Source: Alentia gelatinosa (lineage: Eukaryota > Annelida > Polychaeta > Phyllodocida > Polynoidae). Taken from it: a stretch of 64,000 nt of DNA. The position numbers were made by a program, and so were the translations under genes. The notes beneath the pieces are model-generated. The model was not told the DNA's origin, did no database searches, and was given only the letters and a program-made list of their open reading frames with translations. The stretch covers positions 87,855,801 to 87,919,800 of the forward strand of contig OX465582.1 in assembly GCA_950022655.1 (NCBI GenBank), written 5' to 3'. This document shows, piece after piece, positions 11,101-22,026 of the stretch (positions within the stretch are counted from its first letter, which is position 1; every line of letters begins with the position of its first letter).

Positions 11101-14100
11101 CAGCTCGAGTGTGAGTGCCAAAATTCCGTGGACGGTAACAAAGAATACAACAATAATTACATCATCTAGGTTCTTGAGATATTTAGGCAGAACATTGTTT
11201 ACCAGAATCAAGACTTAAATTAAATGCATATTTTATGGACGAGGTTGATAATGGTCTATTTCCACCTAAAAAAACCCACTAAAAAAACACCCAGGAATTG
11301 AATACACAGTGATAAGTTTATCTTGATCCTGGAACGGAAACCTAAACTCTACTTTTGTAAAAAAACAGATATCCCGTTTTTACAATAATCCAAGAATGAC
11401 CTTTTTTGAAGAAAAAAAAAGATAGGGATCTTATTTGGAGTATGGCGACAATGAGTGTGTTACTTTCATTGACAGAGAACAATGTATGGTGTCGGTGACT
11501 GGGGTTATGTAACACAGTCCAACGCATGGGTGGGTGAGGAAGCAGTGTGTGTGTAAGTGTGTGTGTGTGTGTGTGTGTGGGGGGGGGGGGGCTGTGAACC
11601 ACCATCAAACACCCCCCCCCCCCGCGTGCCACAGACCGTGCGCATAATGCATACATACGTGGCTCTATCCCCACCGAGGACAATAAACCTCCAAAAGGCT
11701 CCCTTGTCGCTAAATATCGATCGCTCCACACCACCTCCTCACAAGATGTTTATTAATAACGTTGCCAGGCCGCGACAAAAACACCATTACTGGATTATTC
11801 AGAAATTACATCTCCCTCGCAATGCTCCATGAGTGATATTTCAATAAATAAGGCAATTAATTCAGTGCGCGGACACCGATCTAATTTCTGTCCCGACTGC
11901 CTTAAATGCTGAGTCATCTCACCGTCCTCCTCATGCACGCCCGAATTTATCATTTTGGGAATTTTTTCTTTCTGACTTTACTCACCAGTGAAACCGGCGA
12001 GAAATTGGCTTTGGATTAGACTATGCGCTCGAGTGAGGAAACAGGAAAGACAGAATGAATAGTAGAAACACCAATAAATGTTATAGAAATAGAAGATTTT
12101 TGGCTACGGAGGAAGGTAGGTGGGTAGGGGAGAGAGGAGGGCCAGGTTGGGGTTTTACCTGTTGGCTTTGAGCCAATCGGAGACGATCGAGGTGGAGCTA
12201 GATTGAGTACACTGCAGCGCATCACCTGTGTATTTTAAATCAGCCCAAATGTTCTCAGTCAAACGGCAAGGAATAACCCCCGACCATGTGGAATAATAAC
12301 ATGTTATTGTAAAAAGGTTACTGAATGTTTCCAGGCACCTGTATATATTTAAATCACAAATAAAAAATATAAACTTGGCTCTGATGTGATATAACATGGA
12401 GCCTTTGTTTGAACTCTCCAAACTGGTGAATGTGGAAGGAAAATATACCTGGGCTTATATCCAGTTCATAGCTTTTTCTTAGTTCAGCGAAACGGGTAAT
12501 TTCTTCCGCGTGCGTCACTAATCCAATAGCTATTCTGAATAATTCCCTTAAATAAGTCTAATTAAAATCATTATACGATATGAAATAAATGATTGTAAGT
12601 TGTGGATGAATTTAAATACAGCTGTTGATTTTATTATATTTTGTGTGTGTGTGACCAAATCCAATATGGTGTTTAAAGTTGATTCGTATTCAGCTTTGAT
12701 GGTTCAACACTAATTGCTGCCACATTCGTACTACTACTAAATGCCTTGCCCTACTTTCCATGCAAGCACATATCACACGGGCCATGTGCACAGAACCTAG
12801 CGGCAGCGGTGTGGCTGGGAGGGGGTTGAAAGGCGGGTGGGAGGGGGTGGATTGAGGGTGGGAGGGGGCGTGAGGATTAAGCCTTAGAATAATAATTAAC
12901 TGGTTGGTTTTACAAGCGGCGCTAACAGCAAACTACCTCAGTGACAGGTAGAACACTGATATGATATTTTACTGCCACTGAATATCTAAATTAACCCGTT
13001 TACTGTCCATGGGATGAATTATGACGGATCTATTATTCCTTACATATTTAATCTGACAAGTATACCTAATACCATAACAGGATTTGAAAGCTTCAGATCC
13101 ATTTTGTTTCTACCTCTGAGCAATTGGGTGATATCTATCTAAATATTACCGCTTCAGAAACATCGTCCCTTTTTTATCAGATAATAAATCTACCTATATC
13201 GATTATTTACCACACACAATTTAGATCGGAGACTCTCTTGGGCTAGTGGTATTTTGCGATGCGGAATCTTAAAAATGGATGAATTGTATCAATGTAGTAA
13301 TTTCATACTTGATTATGTTTTATGTTTTTTCTCTCATGTGAATGATATTTCCCCCCGTCATATGTAAGTGTGTAATAGACCGCTGAAATGAAGGGCAGTG
13401 GGAGTAAATGCACTAAAGCACCAACGAATAGGCATCCTATCTAATCTAGTAGGCCTCATGAAAGACTAATGTGCGTAGTGTCAGGGGGCCATTGTAGCCA
13501 TGGTAACCATGTAAGGCGAAACCATTTCAAACAAATCTCAACCCCCATCCCCTCCGCATACCCATCAATGTCTGTTCTCAATATACGTATATAACATCCC
13601 ATTAAATAATAAATGCCATTGCGGATGGAAGCTGAATTAAACCATATTGATATAATGAAATTAACAATGTACATGTATGATATCAATATATGTAGATAAA
13701 TCATCAAATATGTATGCACTGACTGTGGGATTATCCATGTGTGCTTTCTTTTTAATTTACGTTCGCTGCTGAGTGGCTTTTAAGACATTGTAGTTCCTCC
13801 AGTGCTTTGGAGTTGGAGCGTTTCCAACATGGCTACCTATCCCCCCTTTGAGAGTAGGTGGATTTGGGACAGTCCGACTGCCGGGCAGGGGAGGCAGACA
13901 CTCAATAACCGCTGCGCTGACTGTTGTATATACAAGTCAATATCCCTTACGATAAAACCACCCGCCGCTGTCACCAATCGCCCCACTTCGATATCTAATA
14001 ATAATGATGATGATATTACAAAACCGGATTTTAGTTGTGTAGATACAATATATTTTTTTTGCAATATCAGCGGGAGATTTGAGGCTATATGGGATGGGTT

Positions 14101-15641
14101 GGTATTTAGCAATATTAGACTTGACTGTTATGTGGAGGAAGTGAAGAAGGGGAAGCAGGGGGAAGGCAGTGAGGGGTGGCGTCTGTACCCCCCCCCCCCC
14201 CCCCCCACACCCACCACCACCATCCTCACTGCATGCGTGGACGCCACAACCTATTATCATTGCTCAGCCAGGCAGAGAACCAAAGCAGAGGTGATTACTG
14301 TTCTAATTTCGGCGAATCCAAGTAGGACCGCAATTTACTCTACACAGTCTCTGATCCCACAAGAAACCGACAGGGGAATAAAAAACAAAATAAAAGGGAA
14401 ATAAACAGAAAGAGATGTGATATTTTCTTCTAAAAAAAAAAATTGAAAAGAAATATCAATCCGTGATAATATCAAGATTTGTGACGGTAATCTAAGCGCA
14501 TAAAGAAATTAGGATAACGAGATGGGGATTGGGGATGGCGGGGTCGATATATATATTCTTCCCTGCCTTGACCTTCAAATAGGTTGAGGGGAAGGGGATT
14601 TGCCATGGTGAAAATCTAAACCTGTGCTTGGAGCTGGCCCAATAAATGGCTGGCTAGTTGAAAGTGACTGACAGCACCAAGGGCCGTAGGGGAAGCCGGA
14701 TATACCAAGTGGAATATTTCTGCTTTCGTAATGAAGTGTCGATTCATGCCCCACACTGCTTTAAGATTGTTGTGGTAATAAAAGCACAGTAATAGCGGTA
14801 AGATAGATCCTCCTAGTCACCACTTTAGAATTTGATGGAAATCGGAGATAAAAAAAAGTTTTAATTTCGTGTGAGGAATCAAAATGGAGTGTGCATACTC
14901 ATGTGCTTTTGATATATTATGACTGCAATATAATATGCGTTATTGGTACCGTACTATTGTTATTTACTTATTGCAAATTGGATTATCAAAGCACCCCCTT
15001 TTGTAACAGATATATTTTTTATCAATCGTACCTATATATATACATGTTATATCTATTTCGTGATAAACGATAATCTGTTGATAATAAATCTGTCATAATT
15101 GATTGAGTGTATACAGCTAATGCCAAACACATTCCAAGATGGAGGATTCTAGTAAATCCGCGAACGTCCGCAATAGCAATCACGATGAATCATAAACTCT
15201 CCATCTTGATAATAATAGCAGAAACACTCTATCCACCTTCCCTCAAAGTGAAGTGGATTTTACACAAACCACAGCAGAGATCTAGGTCAAAGGAGATTCG
15301 ATATTGAAATACCTAAAAGTCACATTTTTTTCTAAAGACGCCAATAAAAAGACTCCACATGTTACATAAATATATATTGTTTACATTTCGTCCCCACGGT
15401 AATAAATTTAAATGAGTATAATATCACGCAAACGTAATAAATTCTTGAAGGTGCACCATAAACACTCAGCGAGCGGTCGCCCAGAGCCACGGAGCGGCAT
15501 GAAAGATAAACTTGACCGAGAGACATCCAAGAAAAGGAATAGGCGTTCTAGCGAGGGATGCGATACATCAAGTGTACGCCGATATAGCTGAAAAGTCTGT
15601 CATTGCAGGCTGCACTCACAGAAAACTGAATAAACACTTAC
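8116..15641. other. Long gene-poor interval (possible ARID5-like intron)
   Basis: About 7.5 kb in which no conserved exon could be recognised on either strand. It lies on the 3' side of ARID5-like exon 2, so it may be intron 2 or beyond. It contains GT runs with poly-G/poly-C (11.55-11.62 kb), a poly-C tract at 14.19 kb and several G-rich patches (9.57-9.66, 12.82-12.87 kb). Reading frames of 60-200 codons here are low complexity or uninterrupted by chance. Confidence 0.4.
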
Positions 15642-15899
15642 CTCGCCGTGATATTCTTGCCTTCCTTCTGGTGTATGTTCCGGGAGGAAGTACAATCGGA
15701 CACTTGTCATGTATACCGATTCATTATTTTTGTCATCCCAAAGTAGTTGTAGTTCACCGATTGCAACCGGGGCATTCTCCGATATTTTCACAAAGAAAAA
15801 CTCTCCGAGTGACAGAATCCGACATTTTCCGTTCATGGAAAATTTGAAGGCTTTGTAGAAGGTGTATGGTCCATGTTGGCCACATGGAGCCCCGACAAA
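15642..15899 (-). CDS. ARID5: ARID5B-like protein, coding exon 2
   Basis: An 86-codon exon encoding FVGAPCGQHGPYTFYKAF, RILSLGEFFFVKISENAPVA, IGELQLLWDDKNN and SVRLYFLPEHTPEGR, ending HGE. As I know the family, this is the N-terminal BAH-like region at the start of the long form of vertebrate ARID5B, an AT-rich-interaction-domain transcriptional coregulator that works with the histone demethylase PHF2. Splice sites on the minus strand are clear: a TTTTTCAG acceptor just before 15899 and GAG|GTAAGT at 15642. Length is a multiple of three and phase is 0, matching exon 1. The ARID domain itself is not found in the window; the next exon must lie below 15642 in unrecognised sequence or off the edge. 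Identity is from memory of the family, not a search. Confidence 0.9.
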
Positions 15900-16113
15900 C
15901 TGAAAAATATCAACAGATTCCCCCATGAAATATTTATCTGTCGTGTGAAGCAATGTGGCTAAATTCACAACACTAGTACGGCTACGCTACCGAGTGAGAG
16001 GTCACGGCGTGCTTCGATAAAAACGCTCGCGCAAAATAACAAATCGCAACCAAATTCTACAACTAGTTCTGACACACAAGAGAAACATATAATGCATGCG
16101 ATGGTACATTTAC

Positions 16114-16134
16114 CTGAATTGTTTGGGGCTCCAT
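16114..16134 (-). CDS. ARID5: ARID5B-like protein, first coding exon
   Basis: Seven codons, MEPQTIQ, then a donor CAG|GTAAAT. Spliced to exon 2 this reads MEPQTIQFVGAPCGQHGPY, which parallels the start of vertebrate ARID5B almost residue for residue, and this decides the start codon. The base after the ATG is G, as favoured for initiation. The intron between the two exons is 214 bp. A TATA box lies about 57 bp upstream, so the 5' UTR would be short if that promoter is used. Confidence 0.85.
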
Positions 16135-16190
16135 CCGTGTTATCCAGCTGATACAAATAGGACGATCCTCGATAATAGTCTTCACAATAC

Positions 16191-16220
16191 TTTTATATTT
16201 GGGCCTAATTAGTGACGTCA
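16191..16220 (-). promoter_or_regulatory. TATA box and CRE facing the ARID5-like gene
   Basis: On the minus strand TATAAAA (16197-16191) lies about 57 bp before the ATG, and a perfect palindromic cAMP response element TGACGTCA (16213-16220) sits about 16 bp further upstream. This spacing resembles CREB-responsive promoters. It suggests, but does not prove, induction by cAMP or calcium signalling. Confidence 0.6.
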
Positions 16221-16391
16221 CAGCGGAGGGCTTCCCTCATTAACATAATATATTCAAGATGCCTTACTGCAGGGAATCCCCTCGATATTGTGCGTGTTAC
16301 CCTAGCAAGAAGCTTGTGGTTTTATATCAAGTGTGCAGTTAGTATATTCTAAAATTTAAAAATAAGTTAGAAAACTTCTTTCCAAGTTTAC

Positions 16392-16437
16392 CTTCCCATC
16401 ATGCACTACGAGCAGGTGCCCCCCACTCCAATCCAAT
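16392..16437 (+). promoter_or_regulatory. Staf/ZNF143-type site and tandem CCAAT boxes
   Basis: 16392-16410 fits the Staf/ZNF143 consensus as I remember it (YTWCCCRNMATSCMYYRCG) at every position. Two adjacent CCAAT boxes (16428-16432, 16433-16437) follow, 45-54 bp before a TATA box. Such sites are common in animal promoters, including divergent ones. Confidence 0.55.
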
Positions 16438-16481
16438 ATGGCTGCAGTCGGAAAGTTTTGAGGCACTGCCCCAGTCTCGGG

Positions 16482-16512
16482 TATAAAGTGTGCCTTTGCG
16501 TTTCAATCAGTA
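16482..16512 (+). promoter_or_regulatory. Plus-strand core promoter: TATA box plus initiator
   Basis: TATAAA at 16482-16487 and an initiator TCAGTA at 16507-16512. The initiator A lies 27 bp downstream of the TATA start, which is textbook spacing. It points away from the ARID5-like gene. The natural candidate target is the ubiquitin-like gene whose first coding exon is at 20.9 kb, via an untranslated first exon. A possible donor GAG|GTATCT is at 16557, but it is weak. Confidence 0.5.
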
Positions 16513-16886
16513 CTTCAGTCAGAGTTAACGTTCGGGGATATAACAAGGAATTCTGAGGTATCTATATATTGTAAATTTGTGTAGTGTTAAGTTGTAATGA
16601 AAGCAGTGTTGATCAATTCGTGTGTTGTTTACACAGGATCTGTTTCAAGATCGTCTGCATTTGTTCCTGTCAGTAGTGTCAGTCACCCAGTGTCAATTTC
16701 ACGTGATGAGAAAAGTTGACATCAGCAGTTGCATGACTGCGTATCGGGATGTCTTTGTGAAAATAGATAACCGCCATTTGAAATAATGAGAATTTGGGAC
16801 ACCTCGACATATTGCATGTAGTTCATGTTTTGTTATCTGACGAATATCAATTGATTGTTCATTGACTGGCGGCAACAGCTGATTAG

Positions 16887-16889
16887 TCC

Positions 16890-16920
<31 letters not shown>

Positions 16921-16926
16921 ACACAC
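16887..16926. repeat. Poly-C run followed by CA repeat
   Basis: About 20 C followed by about ten CA units. Simple repeat. Confidence 0.85.
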
Positions 16927-17135
16927 CCCACCGACCCATATTAAAATAGATTTCGGTATATAGATATCATGAAAAGTTAATTTGTCATGGCATTTTGATA
17001 CTTATCTAAATATACTGATGGCTCTGTGATTGAATGAGGTTGTAAGATATTCCTCTATTTGTTTTTTCGTTGTTTTGTACATCTGCTTTCAAACGACATT
17101 ATATTACTTCTTGTTATGTCTCTGCACAGTCCAGG

Positions 17136-17187
17136 GGCCTGTTTAATAATCTAGGATCGTACATGAAGGCCCTTTTCTGTTAAGTGC
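17136..17187 (+). mobile_element. GGGCC-ended MITE, left end only
   Basis: GGGCCTGTTTAATAATCTAG and GATCGTACATGAAGG match the left part of the element at 61.06 kb. It stops where the Harbinger-like MITE cluster begins, after TTTTCTG. Confidence 0.6.
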
Positions 17188-17697
17188 TGATTCCACCGAC
17201 ACACAAGATATAGCGGATTCCACCGACACACAAGATATAGCGAGATTGGTCACGATTTAGTTGTCTTTCTATAGGGCTGATTCCACCAACAGGATGGATT
17301 TGTCATGATATATCTTATAGTATCTTATAGTGTTGCGATGTGTAGTACCTTTGTTGTCGCAAAACGTAGGCGTGCGGTGTCGGGTGTATATTTTGGTGCT
17401 TCACCAATGCGACACCTCAAGACACATCCCAACAAATAGGCACGCGATTATTCAAACCTAGCCCGACTTAGCAAGACACCCAAATCGTGGCTAATCTTGC
17501 TAGATCTTGTGTGTTGGTGGAATCGCCGCTTAAATCTGGCTAGGTTTGAATAATCGCGTGCCTGTGTCTTGAGGTGTTGCAGTGGTGGAACACCAAAACA
17601 TACATACAAGGTATGACATATCGTGACACTATAAGATATTACAAGATATGCGAAGATATATCACAACAAATCCATCGTGTTGGTGGAATCAGCCCTT
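17188..17697. mobile_element. Nested pair of Harbinger-like MITEs
   Basis: The outer copy starts AGTGCTGATTCCACCGACA near 17190 and ends GGTGGAATCAGCCCT at about 17692. Its left end is partly duplicated (GATTCCACCGACACACAAGA occurs twice, 48 bp). Another full copy, from about 17276 (AGGGCTGATTCCACCAACA) to 17535 (GTTGGTGGAATCGCC), is inserted in its middle. The outer copy's TTGTCTT and GGCTAGGTTTGAATAATCG halves are separated by this insertion. Confidence 0.7.
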
Positions 17698-17884
17698 AAG
17701 TCAGATGTAGTGCGACTCTGTATGTTCCTCACTAGAGTCGGACTTGAGGTCATAGGCAAACTTTGAGACTGACAATTTCTTCTTTCAAACACAGTCCAGG
17801 CACATCAAAGTGCATCCCAAACAATACCTAACATCTGAGACTTTTCAGATTGGAATCTCACACCTAACATGCTGGTAACCAGCT

Positions 17885-18144
17885 TTAAGGGCTGATTCCA
17901 CCAACACAATGGATTCATCGTGATATATCTTGGTATATCTTCTAATATCTTACAGTGTCGTGTTTTGTCATACCTCCGTTGTCGCAAAACGTAGCCGCGG
18001 GATGTTGTGCATCTATTTTGGTGCTCAACCACCGCCACACCTCAAGACATCACAACAAATAGGTACACGATTATTCAAACCTAGCAAGACAACCAAATTT
18101 TGACCAATCTCGCAATATCTTGTGTGTCTGCGGAATCAGCACTC
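17885..18144. mobile_element. Harbinger-like MITE, about 260 bp
   Basis: Left end AGGGCTGATTCCACCAACA preceded by TTA; right end GGAATCAGCACT followed by CAA. The interior carries the family blocks GTGCTCAACCACCGCCACAC and CGATTATTCAAACCTAGCAA. Confidence 0.75.
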
Positions 18145-18442
18145 AATTCAAAATTCAAGGATTCAAAATAGTGGATGGTTGATTGAGGACCTGCTCCATT
18201 CAGGGATTCAAAGGAGGATTTAAAAAAGAGTAACATATGAGTACATCTGCTACTCATATGATTTGAGACTGAAGTTTTTGAATTCAGTTATTTTTTTTAG
18301 TTCATTTTAGTTCCTTTACAAACGTCATTGTGCAAACTAGTTTGGTTCGAAAGAGGATCTCAAAGTTTACCTACATCCGTAAGTACAACATCTGTAGGGA
18401 GTGACAGCGAACACAGCATTGTACTACATACAACTATTTTCT

Positions 18443-18953
18443 CAGGGTTCGTACAGAGACTGGAAAATCCTGGAATTATGCTTTGGGGTTTTCTAGGCCT
18501 GGAAAAGCCAGGAATTCTCACAGAGAGCCTGAAAAAACCTGGAAGAGCCTGGAAAATTTCGTTTTGCATAAACACAATTTTTTTAGTCTATGAAATTCTG
18601 GTCATTATTAGCTTTCCTTAATTAGGGTACCAGACTGCCCATGAAATATCAGTGACTGGGATTGAATAGTTCCAAATATCCTTTATTTGAGCATGTATAG
18701 CAAATTGCTTATAATATAGCATGGATTTGATTATTTGTCTTAATATTCAAATGTGGGAGAAAATTGAAGATATCTATCCCAAACCACTGAATTTCCACAG
18801 GTAGTAACGAAGAAAATCTTAACTAAAGTTGGTGATGAATCGGACATGGTTTTAAAAAGAGTGACCAGATGTGCCTGGAAAAAAATATATTAGAGCCTAG
18901 AAAAGCCAGAAAAAATCATGGAATTCTATTGCGCTGTCTATGTACGAACCCTG
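18443..18953. mobile_element. CAGGGTTCGTACA MITE, 511 bp, 6-bp target duplication
   Basis: Begins CAGGGTTCGTACAGAG and ends TCTATGTACGAACCCTG, with TTTTCT directly repeated at 18437-18442 and 18954-18959. The interior repeats CCTGGAAAA motifs. Two relatives are at 44.36 and 49.53 kb. hAT-like termini, non-autonomous. Confidence 0.8.
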
Positions 18954-19443
18954 TTTTCTGTATGCCATTCTAGAATTCTACATGTGGACCCTTTTCTGTA
19001 TGCCATAGAGAGCCAGGTACGATGTGGGTCAACTTTATTCAACACATATGGATGGCTAATACTGTCTTAGCAAACAGACTTAAATATTATCCTACCCCTA
19101 ATAAAAAACGCCATAGGCTTAACATGGGATTTGTTTATTTCACGGGTGTGACATAAAGTGTTGTTTATGTCACTACTTTCTGATACTGAAAAAATATGGA
19201 AACGGGGTAGGATAAAATCTAGACGCCACTCGTTTGAGTTTGAGCTTATTTACGCCACTCATTTTGTTGGCTCCGTAATGTCACTCGTCTTCGACTCGTG
19301 AAATTATGGAGCCAACAAAATATGTGGCATAAATAAACTCAGACTCAAACTCGTGACGTCTCTTGATATTATCAAACGATAACACTAGTACGAGGTAGAG
19401 AAAAGGGTCTTTATGTATGATCCTAGATTATCAAATGGGCCCC
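18954..19443 (+). mobile_element. GGGCC-ended MITE split by a modular hairpin element
   Basis: The left portion holds CTACATGTGGACCC and CCATAGAGAGCC. The right portion ends CCTAGATTATCAAATGGGCC at 19443. Comparison with the intact copy at 61.06 kb shows the middle is interrupted by hairpin copy B (19087-19361), which is therefore younger. Confidence 0.55.
19087..19361 (-). mobile_element. Modular hairpin element, copy B
   Basis: Reverse orientation: TATCCTACCCCTAATAAAAA at the outer end, the GCCATAGGCTTAACATGGG block, then an inner GGGGTAGGATAAAA. The hairpin follows, pairing AGACGCCACTCGTTTGAG with the matching segment ending GACGTCT at 19361. The loop at 19281-19300 reads TCACTCGTCTTCGACTCGTG. 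Copy C at 29.1 kb shares this stem. Confidence 0.75.
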
Positions 19444-19479
19444 TCCATGGATCACCAAGTCACTCAAGCGCTGCCTGGT

Positions 19480-20420
19480 TTGGCATGTGAGCCATGCTGA
19501 AATTTTAAGTTTTATAGGTTTAGTTCTTTCTTTTGTTGTGGCTGTTTTGTTAGGTTCCTTATTTATTTATGTTAGAAGCTTGTTTTCTAGTTTGTTTGTT
19601 GTTATAATAGTCCTATAGTTTTCTGCTATTTCCCTTGGATAGCTCATTTGTATAGATCAAGATTTGTTTTGTGTAGTCCTGTGCATTGGTTTATTAGCTG
19701 GGGTATTGTTTCCGGGTTTAAGGACTGGTTCCACCAACACACAAGATATAGAGAGATTGGTCATGACTTGGTTGTCTTGCTAGGTTTTGAATAATCACAT
19801 GCATATTTGCCGCGATGCATCAGTTTGGTTAAGCACCTTCGCCACGTTCTTGTCGCGATATGCTGGAGTATGTCCTGATATGTTGATGATAGATCTTGAG
19901 GCATCGCTGTGGTGGAACACCAAATTGTACACACGACATCGTGAAAAGGTACACATATGATCGTGCATAATGTATCATGACAATGTAAGATATAGCAACA
20001 CATACAAAGATATAACACAGCAAATCCATGGTGTTGGTGGAACCATGCCTTTGGGTTACATCCCCTGCGTTTGGTGCGTTGTTTTTAAGTTTTCCTTCCA
20101 TCGGTGCATTCTGTTTCATATTTTGAATATTTGGTTTGCTTCCTGTCTTGTTAATTTGGTTATGTAGTCCAGTCTCTTTGTGTTTTTTCAGTTAGTTCTG
20201 TTAGTGAGGTATGCCATTTTCCTGTTGGTTCCTTTGGTTATATTTATGTTGTCTATCCATTTGTTTTGTAGGGCTTTCTCAGCTTGGAATGATCATTGTC
20301 TTTGAGTTGTATTGTTAGATAGTGTCAGGTCTATGTTTAGGCCCATTAGTGTTTGTGATTATGTGATTATTAGTATGTAGGAATTCTGTGAATATATCAT
20401 TAGCAATATATGCATCTCCT
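19480..20420 (-). pseudogene. Very decayed LINE-like remnant split by a MITE
   Basis: Read on the minus strand, the region gives broken peptides such as YITKLTRQEANQIF and AEKALQNKWIDNI. These resemble the C-terminal part of some non-LTR retrotransposon polyproteins (LTR[KQ]xA.. motif). Stops and shifts are frequent, and a Harbinger-like MITE (19718-20052) sits in the middle. Attribution is tentative. Confidence 0.3.
19718..20052. mobile_element. Harbinger-like MITE, about 335 bp
   Basis: Left end AGGACTGGTTCCACCAACA preceded by TTA; right end GTTGGTGGAACCATGCCT. Family interior includes GCCGCGATGCATCAGTTTGG, TCGCTGTGGTGGAACACC and TAAGATATAGCA. Confidence 0.75.
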
Positions 20421-20527
20421 TCTTCCTAAATATAGGAGTGATGCAGGACTACCATGTTATGTATTTGTTTTATAATTTCTTTTTAACAAGACGTGGCAAA
20501 AACACCTCTATGGCAAGCTGATGGTAC

Positions 20528-20943
20528 CTTGAATATCATATAATATAGAATATCTGAAAACAAATTTTGTGTTTTATAATTTCAAAAAACTTTACTTTAA
20601 TTTTGTCCGTATCACATTTGACAATGTTTGTTATATTTGTAGTGCATTATTGCAACAATGGAAGTGGTCATCTACAATAAAATTCAGTTTTATGATTCCG
20701 AAAAACTTGAATAACATATAATATAGAATATCTGAAAACAAATTTTGTGTTTTATATAACTTAACTTAATTATTACCCACATCTTATTTGGCAATGTTTG
20801 TTATATTTTCAGTGCATTATGTCAACAATGGAAGTGGGCATCTACAATAAAATTCAGTTTTATAATTTCAAAAAACTTCACTTAATTATTATCCACATCT
20901 TATTTGGCAATGTTTGTTATATTTGCAGTGCATCATTTCAACA
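20528..20943 (+). repeat. Tandem copies of the splice-acceptor region of the UBL exon
   Basis: A unit of about 179 bp starts near 20528 and 20707, with a third partial copy leading into the real exon from 20863. Each has GACAATGTTTGTTATAT or a close variant, a pyrimidine-rich acceptor (TTTGTAG, TTTTCAG, TTTGCAG), then TGCAT, CAACAATGGAAGTGG and an ATG. In copies 1 and 2 the coding match ends after about ATGGAAGTGGTCATCTACAA, then becomes intron-like with AATAAA. Only copy 3 continues into a long conserved frame. Confidence 0.8.
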
Positions 20944-21175
20944 ATGGAAGTGGTAATCTACAGCACGATAGCCACTGCGCCGGGCCAAGTGACGGTCATC
21001 TGCAATGATGACCAGACAGTGGACAGCCTCATCTCAGCCTTCTGCACCGAGAGGGGCATCCGCCACCAGAACGAGTATGTCCTCCGAAACATCAAGCACG
21101 AGCTCCTACCCAACATACGGAAGATTCGCACATGTGGCATACAGAATGGCGACATCATGTACCTGGGAGTGCGAG
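20944..21175 (+). CDS. First coding exon of a protein with an N-terminal ubiquitin-like domain
   Basis: 77 codons plus one base, starting MEVVIYSTIATAPGQVTVIC, with EYVLRNIKHELL and CGIQNGDIMYLGV near the end. The pattern (beta-strand, VDSL-type helix, GIQNGDIMYL strand) is that of a ubiquitin-like fold. There is no diglycine end, so it is probably a fixed UBL domain in a larger protein. The acceptor is at 20928/20929 and the donor GCGAG|GTAAGT at 21175/21176, phase 1. Third-position GC is clearly higher than in the surrounding DNA, supporting real coding. I do not recognise the gene, and no following exon was found up to 64 kb. The plus-strand promoter at 16.48 kb could drive it. Confidence 0.75.
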
Positions 21176-21214
21176 GTAAGTGTCATCTTCTACCGCTAAT
21201 AAGGTTGATCTACC

Positions 21215-21574
21215 TTAAAGGGCTAGTTCCACCAACACACCAGATATAGCGAGATTGGTTGTCTTGCTAAATCTTGCTAGGTTTTGAATAAACGCATGCA
21301 TATTTGCCGCAATGCATCAGTCTGGTCAATCACCTTCACTGTGTTCTTGTCGTGATATGCCACGGTATGCAGCAATATGTCAGTAATAGATATTGATGCA
21401 TCACTGTGGTGGAGCAGCAAAATATACACACAACATCGCGAAAAGGTACACATATGATCTCACCTGACATGTCACAGCAAAGGTGGTCAGACATATCGCA
21501 ACAATGTAAGATATAACAAGACATACCAAGATATAACATGGCAAATCCATCCTATTGGTGGAACCAGCACTTAA
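21215..21574. mobile_element. Harbinger-like MITE in the intron after the UBL exon
   Basis: Left end AGGGCTAGTTCCACCAACA after TAA; right end GGTGGAACCAGCACT before TAA (571-574 is TTAA). This is the clearest case of a 3-bp TAA target duplication for the family. The interior has the standard blocks, including CACTGTGGTGGAGCAGC. Confidence 0.8.
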
Positions 21575-22008
21575 GGCTGTAACCCATTGGTCCATATATC
21601 TCCCTGCGATATTGCCTCTCCAAAATCGCAGGTAGTGGCTGTTTATCGCAAGGGCCTCCACAGTGGGGTGGGCACTGCAGGGATTGTTACAGGAATCACA
21701 TGCAATTTTGTGGTGCACTATGGACTTTGTACAACCCCTTTTCTAAGATAAATACCAATTGCCGAGGAATGTTCCTTATAGTTAATAGCACCACCAGGAT
21801 CCATAATCGCAGCAAAACCGATATGCCTCATTGGCCAAGACTACCCTGTGATTTGGGAGACTGGCAGCCGACGCCCATCTCTACAGGGGGTGCAGGGGTC
21901 CAAGGAACAGAATCGCATGAAAAAAGACAGACATGTTTTAATTATATCGCATGCTATTCCGGGCCCCTGAGAGGTACTATTTGTTAGCGATGAATTGTTG
22001 TCTATGCG

Positions 22009-22026
22009 GGGGGGGGGGGGGGGGGG
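22009..22026. repeat. Poly-G run
   Basis: About 18 consecutive G. A similar run of about 20 G lies at 22659-22678. Confidence 0.9.

Noticed and set aside
11342..11832. Overlapping frames around 11.3-11.8 kb
   Set aside because: Created by a GT microsatellite and G/C runs; no conserved motif.
13802..14404. 200-codon open frame on the plus strand
   Set aside because: Crosses a poly-C run giving a proline string, has no domain or splice context, and its composition matches surrounding non-coding DNA.
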